From the NCBI GenBank assembly GCA_964353405.1, contig CAYGWJ010000307.1, positions 1 to 7,670 on the forward strand: a stretch of 7,670 nt of DNA, given 5' to 3'. Numbering within the stretch: the stretch's first letter is position 1; each line of letters opens with the position of its first letter. Made by a program: the position numbers and the translations under genes. The notes beneath the pieces were generated by a model. The model did not search any database. It saw only the letters and a program-made list of their open reading frames with translations, and was not told the DNA's origin. Positions 6,083 to 7,670 of the stretch are shown here, in pieces. Source of the stretch: JBGLNJ01 sp964353405. Its GTDB lineage: Bacteria; Chloroflexota; Anaerolineae; Fen-1058.

Positions 6083-7067
6083 AAAACAAGTCGTCCTCAT
6101 CGCCCTTCTCATCGCGATCTTGATATTCCTCCCGGTGGTGCTCAAGAAAGATAGCCTCATCAACCTTGCGCTTTTGGTTCTCCTTTACATTTCCCTGGCC
6201 TCGAGTTGGAACATCCTGGGGGGCTATACGGGGCAGACCAACCTGGGTCATGCTGCGTTCTTTGGTCTGGGAACCCTGGCAACTCGCTTCCTCTGGCTGT
6301 CGGGATGGAACCTCTTTCCCAGCCTTCTGGTGGGGGGCCTCCTGGCTGTGGTCTTTGCTCTCCTTATTGGAATCCCTGCTTTCAGACTCAGAGGGGTCTA
6401 TTTCGCTATCGGTACGCTGGCGCTCGCGCAGATACTCTACATCACCGTCGCGAACACGTTCCCTCAGATCTCTTCTTTACCTGCTCAGGATCTCGCCAGC
6501 TATCAGCTCGTCTACCGATATTATCTCTTCCTCGGCCTGGCCCTTCTCATCATCGGGACGAGCTACGTGCTGGTCAATTCCAGGTGGGGACTGGGAATAA
6601 TGGCCGTTCGAGAAGAACAAGATGCTGCGGAATCGCTGGGGGTCAGTGCTTTGAAACACAAGCTTTTGGCCCTGTGTGCCAGCGCCTTCTTTGCCGGCCT
6701 GACCGGAGGAGCCTTTGCCTATTACCATGTCGGCTACTATCCTCAGCTTCCATTTTCGCCAGAGTGGACCTTTGATTCCATGATGATGGCTTACATCGGC
6801 GGTACCGGCACCATCGTCGGCCCCATCGTCGGCGCGGTGTTCTTCGTCATCCTCAGAGAGTTCTTGGTCCTGAAACTGGCCGAGATGCATTTGATGGTGT
6901 TTGCCGTCCTATTCATTCTCGTGGTCCTCTTCCTACCGGGCGGGATTATCGGAGTCTGGGGAAAGATTCATAAAGTGCCTAGCCGCCAGTCAAGACGGCA
7001 AGAGTCCACAGTTTCACCCTCAAAAGGGAAAGTTGATTCAGCCGTTGGCCCTTTGGCCAAAAATTAA
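6075..7067 (+). CDS. livM: Branched-chain amino acid-type ABC transporter permease, LivM-like
   Basis: This 330-residue partner permease begins at GTG 6075, with GAGGGG at 6062-6067 seven bases ahead and an eight-base overlap with livH. Family blocks are the N-terminal helix, LASSWNILGGYTGQTNLGHA (41-60), the coupling loop GIMAVREEQDAAESLGVSAL (174-193), SAFFAGLTGGAFAYY (203-217), IGGTGTIVGPIVGAVFF (241-257) and FLPGGIIGVWGK (286-297). Two departures from the family stand out. The periplasmic TGGxxGL segment usual after the fourth helix is absent and a short FPQISSLPAQDLASY stretch occupies its place. A hydrophilic tail of about 30 residues (KVPSRQSRRQ through PLAKN) follows the last helix. 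Both could be lineage traits. The assignment as LivM is firm. Confidence 0.93.
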   Translation: MSRKQVVLIALLIAILIFLPVVLKKDSLINLALLVLLYISLASSWNILGGYTGQTNLGHAAFFGLGTLATRFLWLSGWNLFPSLLVGGLLAVVFALLIGIPAFRLRGVYFAIGTLALAQILYITVANTFPQISSLPAQDLASYQLVYRYYLFLGLALLIIGTSYVLVNSRWGLGIMAVREEQDAAESLGVSALKHKLLALCASAFFAGLTGGAFAYYHVGYYPQLPFSPEWTFDSMMMAYIGGTGTIVGPIVGAVFFVILREFLVLKLAEMHLMVFAVLFILVVLFLPGGIIGVWGKIHKVPSRQSRRQESTVSPSKGKVDSAVGPLAKN

Positions 7068-7070
7068 AGA

Positions 7071-7091
7071 GGGAGGTTGCCTATGAAATGA
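7071..7091 (+). promoter_or_regulatory. Strong ribosome site followed by a two-codon ORF (ATG AAA TGA)
   Basis: GGGAGG (7071-7076), in the context GAGGGAGG, lies six bases before ATG 7083-7085. That ATG is followed by AAA and a TGA stop at 7089-7091. A further ATG at 7088 overlaps the stop and opens seven codons to TAG at 7109-7111. This may be a decayed start of a lost gene, a ribosome-stalling minigene, or chance. It lies in the 88-base gap between livM and the lipoprotein gene. Confidence 0.35.
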
Positions 7092-7118
7092 TACCGAGGG
7101 GCGAGATCTAGTTTCCGG

Positions 7119-7130
7119 AGCAAATTTGCT
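7119..7130. promoter_or_regulatory. Perfect 12-bp palindrome, candidate operator
   Basis: AGCAAATTTGCT is a perfect palindrome 25 bases before the lipoprotein start and 11 bases before its ribosome site. It is the only AT-rich stretch in the gap. A dimeric regulator could bind here, but no partner promoter is convincing and no second copy was seen in the window. Confidence 0.3.
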
Positions 7131-7155
7131 AACATAAAAACAAGGAGGATCAGCC

Positions 7156-7670
7156 ATGAGAGCAAAACTGACAATCTTGATCGTGATCGTGCTTGTGAGC
7201 GCATTGGTGACCAGTTGTGCTGCCCCAGCACCGGTGGCAGCGCCTACACAAGCGCCCGCTCCACAGGCACCACCCACACAGGCACCACCTACACAAGCGC
7301 CCGCTACATCGGCGCCAGCGGCTACCAAGCCGCCCGCGGCGCAGGCACCGGCCTATATTGAGGTCGGCGCTTCGATTCCCCTCACGGGGAAATTCGGTTC
7401 CCTCGGCACCCAGGTCAAGCCGGGCTATGCGTACGCAGTGAAAGACATCAATGATGCCGGTGGGGTGTATGTCAAAGAGTTCGATAAAAAGATCCCTCTG
7501 CGTCTCACCATCTACGACGACGAATCAGACCCCACCAAGGCGGTGAGTAAGCTGGAGACTCTGTTCTCCGATCAGAAAGTGGTGGCGTACCTGGGTGGCG
7601 CCGGGAGCGATATGCATGTTGCAACCACAGCCATCGCGGAAAAGAACAAGGTTCCGTACCTGGGTATTGC
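7156..7670 (+). CDS. Liv-type ABC transporter substrate-binding lipoprotein, N-terminal part (3' end outside window)
   Basis: The frame is open from ATG 7156 to the right edge: 171 codons and two bases. AAGGAGG (7142-7148) lies seven bases before the start. A basic N-terminus and hydrophobic stretch (residues 5-18) lead to the lipobox VTSC with Cys21, the predicted lipidation site, so the protein is exported and membrane-anchored. Residues 22-66 are an Ala/Pro/Gln/Thr linker with QAPPT repeats, a style common in Chloroflexota solute-binding lipoproteins. The periplasmic-binding type 1 fold starts at YIEVGASIPLTGKFG and continues through GYAYAVKDINDAGG, IYDDESDPTKAVSKLETL and AYLGGAGSD, as in Leu/Ile/Val-binding proteins of the Peripla_BP_6 group. 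Ligand residues beyond residue 171 are not visible. As the last gene after livGFHM it should be the receptor of that importer. Confidence 0.92.
   Translation, partial: MRAKLTILIVIVLVSALVTSCAAPAPVAAPTQAPAPQAPPTQAPPTQAPATSAPAATKPPAAQAPAYIEVGASIPLTGKFGSLGTQVKPGYAYAVKDINDAGGVYVKEFDKKIPLRLTIYDDESDPTKAVSKLETLFSDQKVVAYLGGAGSDMHVATTAIAEKNKVPYLGI
7243..7305 (+). repeat. 15-bp periodic repeats coding for the lipoprotein linker
   Basis: CCTACACAAGCGCCCGCT is repeated exactly at 7243-7260 and 7288-7305, exactly 45 bases apart. Between them CAGGCACCACCCACACA (7264-7280) and CAGGCACCACCTACACA (7279-7295) form a 15-base tandem unit coding QAPPT. The unit length equals five codons, so copy-number change alters linker length without shifting the frame. 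Confidence 0.85.

Noticed and set aside
7045..7060. Hairpin TTGGCC-CTTT-GGCCAA at the end of livM as a terminator
   Set aside because: It has only a six-base stem, lies inside the coding sequence and is followed by A-rich rather than T-rich sequence on the plus strand.
7243..7305. Linker repeats as a CRISPR-like array
   Set aside because: The units are short, in frame, spacer-free and encode a lipoprotein tether.
7038..7328. Minus-strand Gly/Ala/Cys-rich frame opposite the linker
   Set aside because: Low-complexity antisense reading of the same repeats with no independent support.
7217..7441. Plus-strand His/Arg-rich frame in the lipoprotein linker region
   Set aside because: It is the out-of-frame reading of the Ala/Pro/Gln/Thr repeats; the lipoprotein frame from 7156 has a signal peptide, lipobox and binding fold.

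Overview
The window holds one co-directional (+ strand) block of eight protein genes from a moderately GC-rich bacterium. No tRNA, rRNA, CRISPR array or transposase gene is visible. The source looks like a member of the Chloroflexota or a similar anaerobic, possibly thermophilic lineage. The clues are a lipoprotein with a long Ala/Pro/Gln/Thr linker after the lipobox cysteine, a tungsten-type aldehyde:ferredoxin oxidoreductase (AOR), and a creatininase-family enzyme resembling one I recall from Thermotoga inositol catabolism. This assignment is an inference; no marker gene is present.

Layout. Positions 2-433 are the 3' end of an unrecognised, probably TIM-barrel, enzyme gene. Positions 481-1446 encode a creatininase-family hydrolase (possibly like IolN, 3-dehydro-scyllo-inosose hydrolase). 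After a gap carrying a 13-bp hairpin, 1552-3264 encodes an AOR-family oxidoreductase with its [4Fe-4S] cysteines. A structured ~92-bp inverted-repeat element (3288-3379) follows, then a MoaD/ThiS-like sulfur carrier (3427-3651) ending in Gly-Gly. Positions 3717-7067 encode the four membrane and ATPase parts of a branched-chain amino acid (Liv)-type ABC importer in the order livG-livF-livH-livM. Positions 7156-7670 begin the matching substrate-binding lipoprotein, which runs off the window.

Working together (inference): the lipoprotein captures a small organic solute and LivGFHM imports it. The creatininase-family hydrolase and the upstream enzyme would open or trim it. The AOR would oxidise an aldehyde intermediate (or reduce an acid) with ferredoxin, and the MoaD-like protein would supply sulfur for the pterin cofactor. 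The substrate cannot be read from the sequence; a cyclic polyol, cyclic amide or ring ketone would fit the hydrolase family.

The most distinctive small-scale structure is the livG/livF junction. A 15-bp tandem duplication there seems to have split an overlapping stop/start and created a 12-codon bridging ORF that could keep the two genes translationally coupled. Other points are the repeat element inside the AOR-moaD gap, a strong ribosome site followed by a two-codon ORF between livM and the lipoprotein gene, and a perfect 12-bp palindrome just before the lipoprotein gene.
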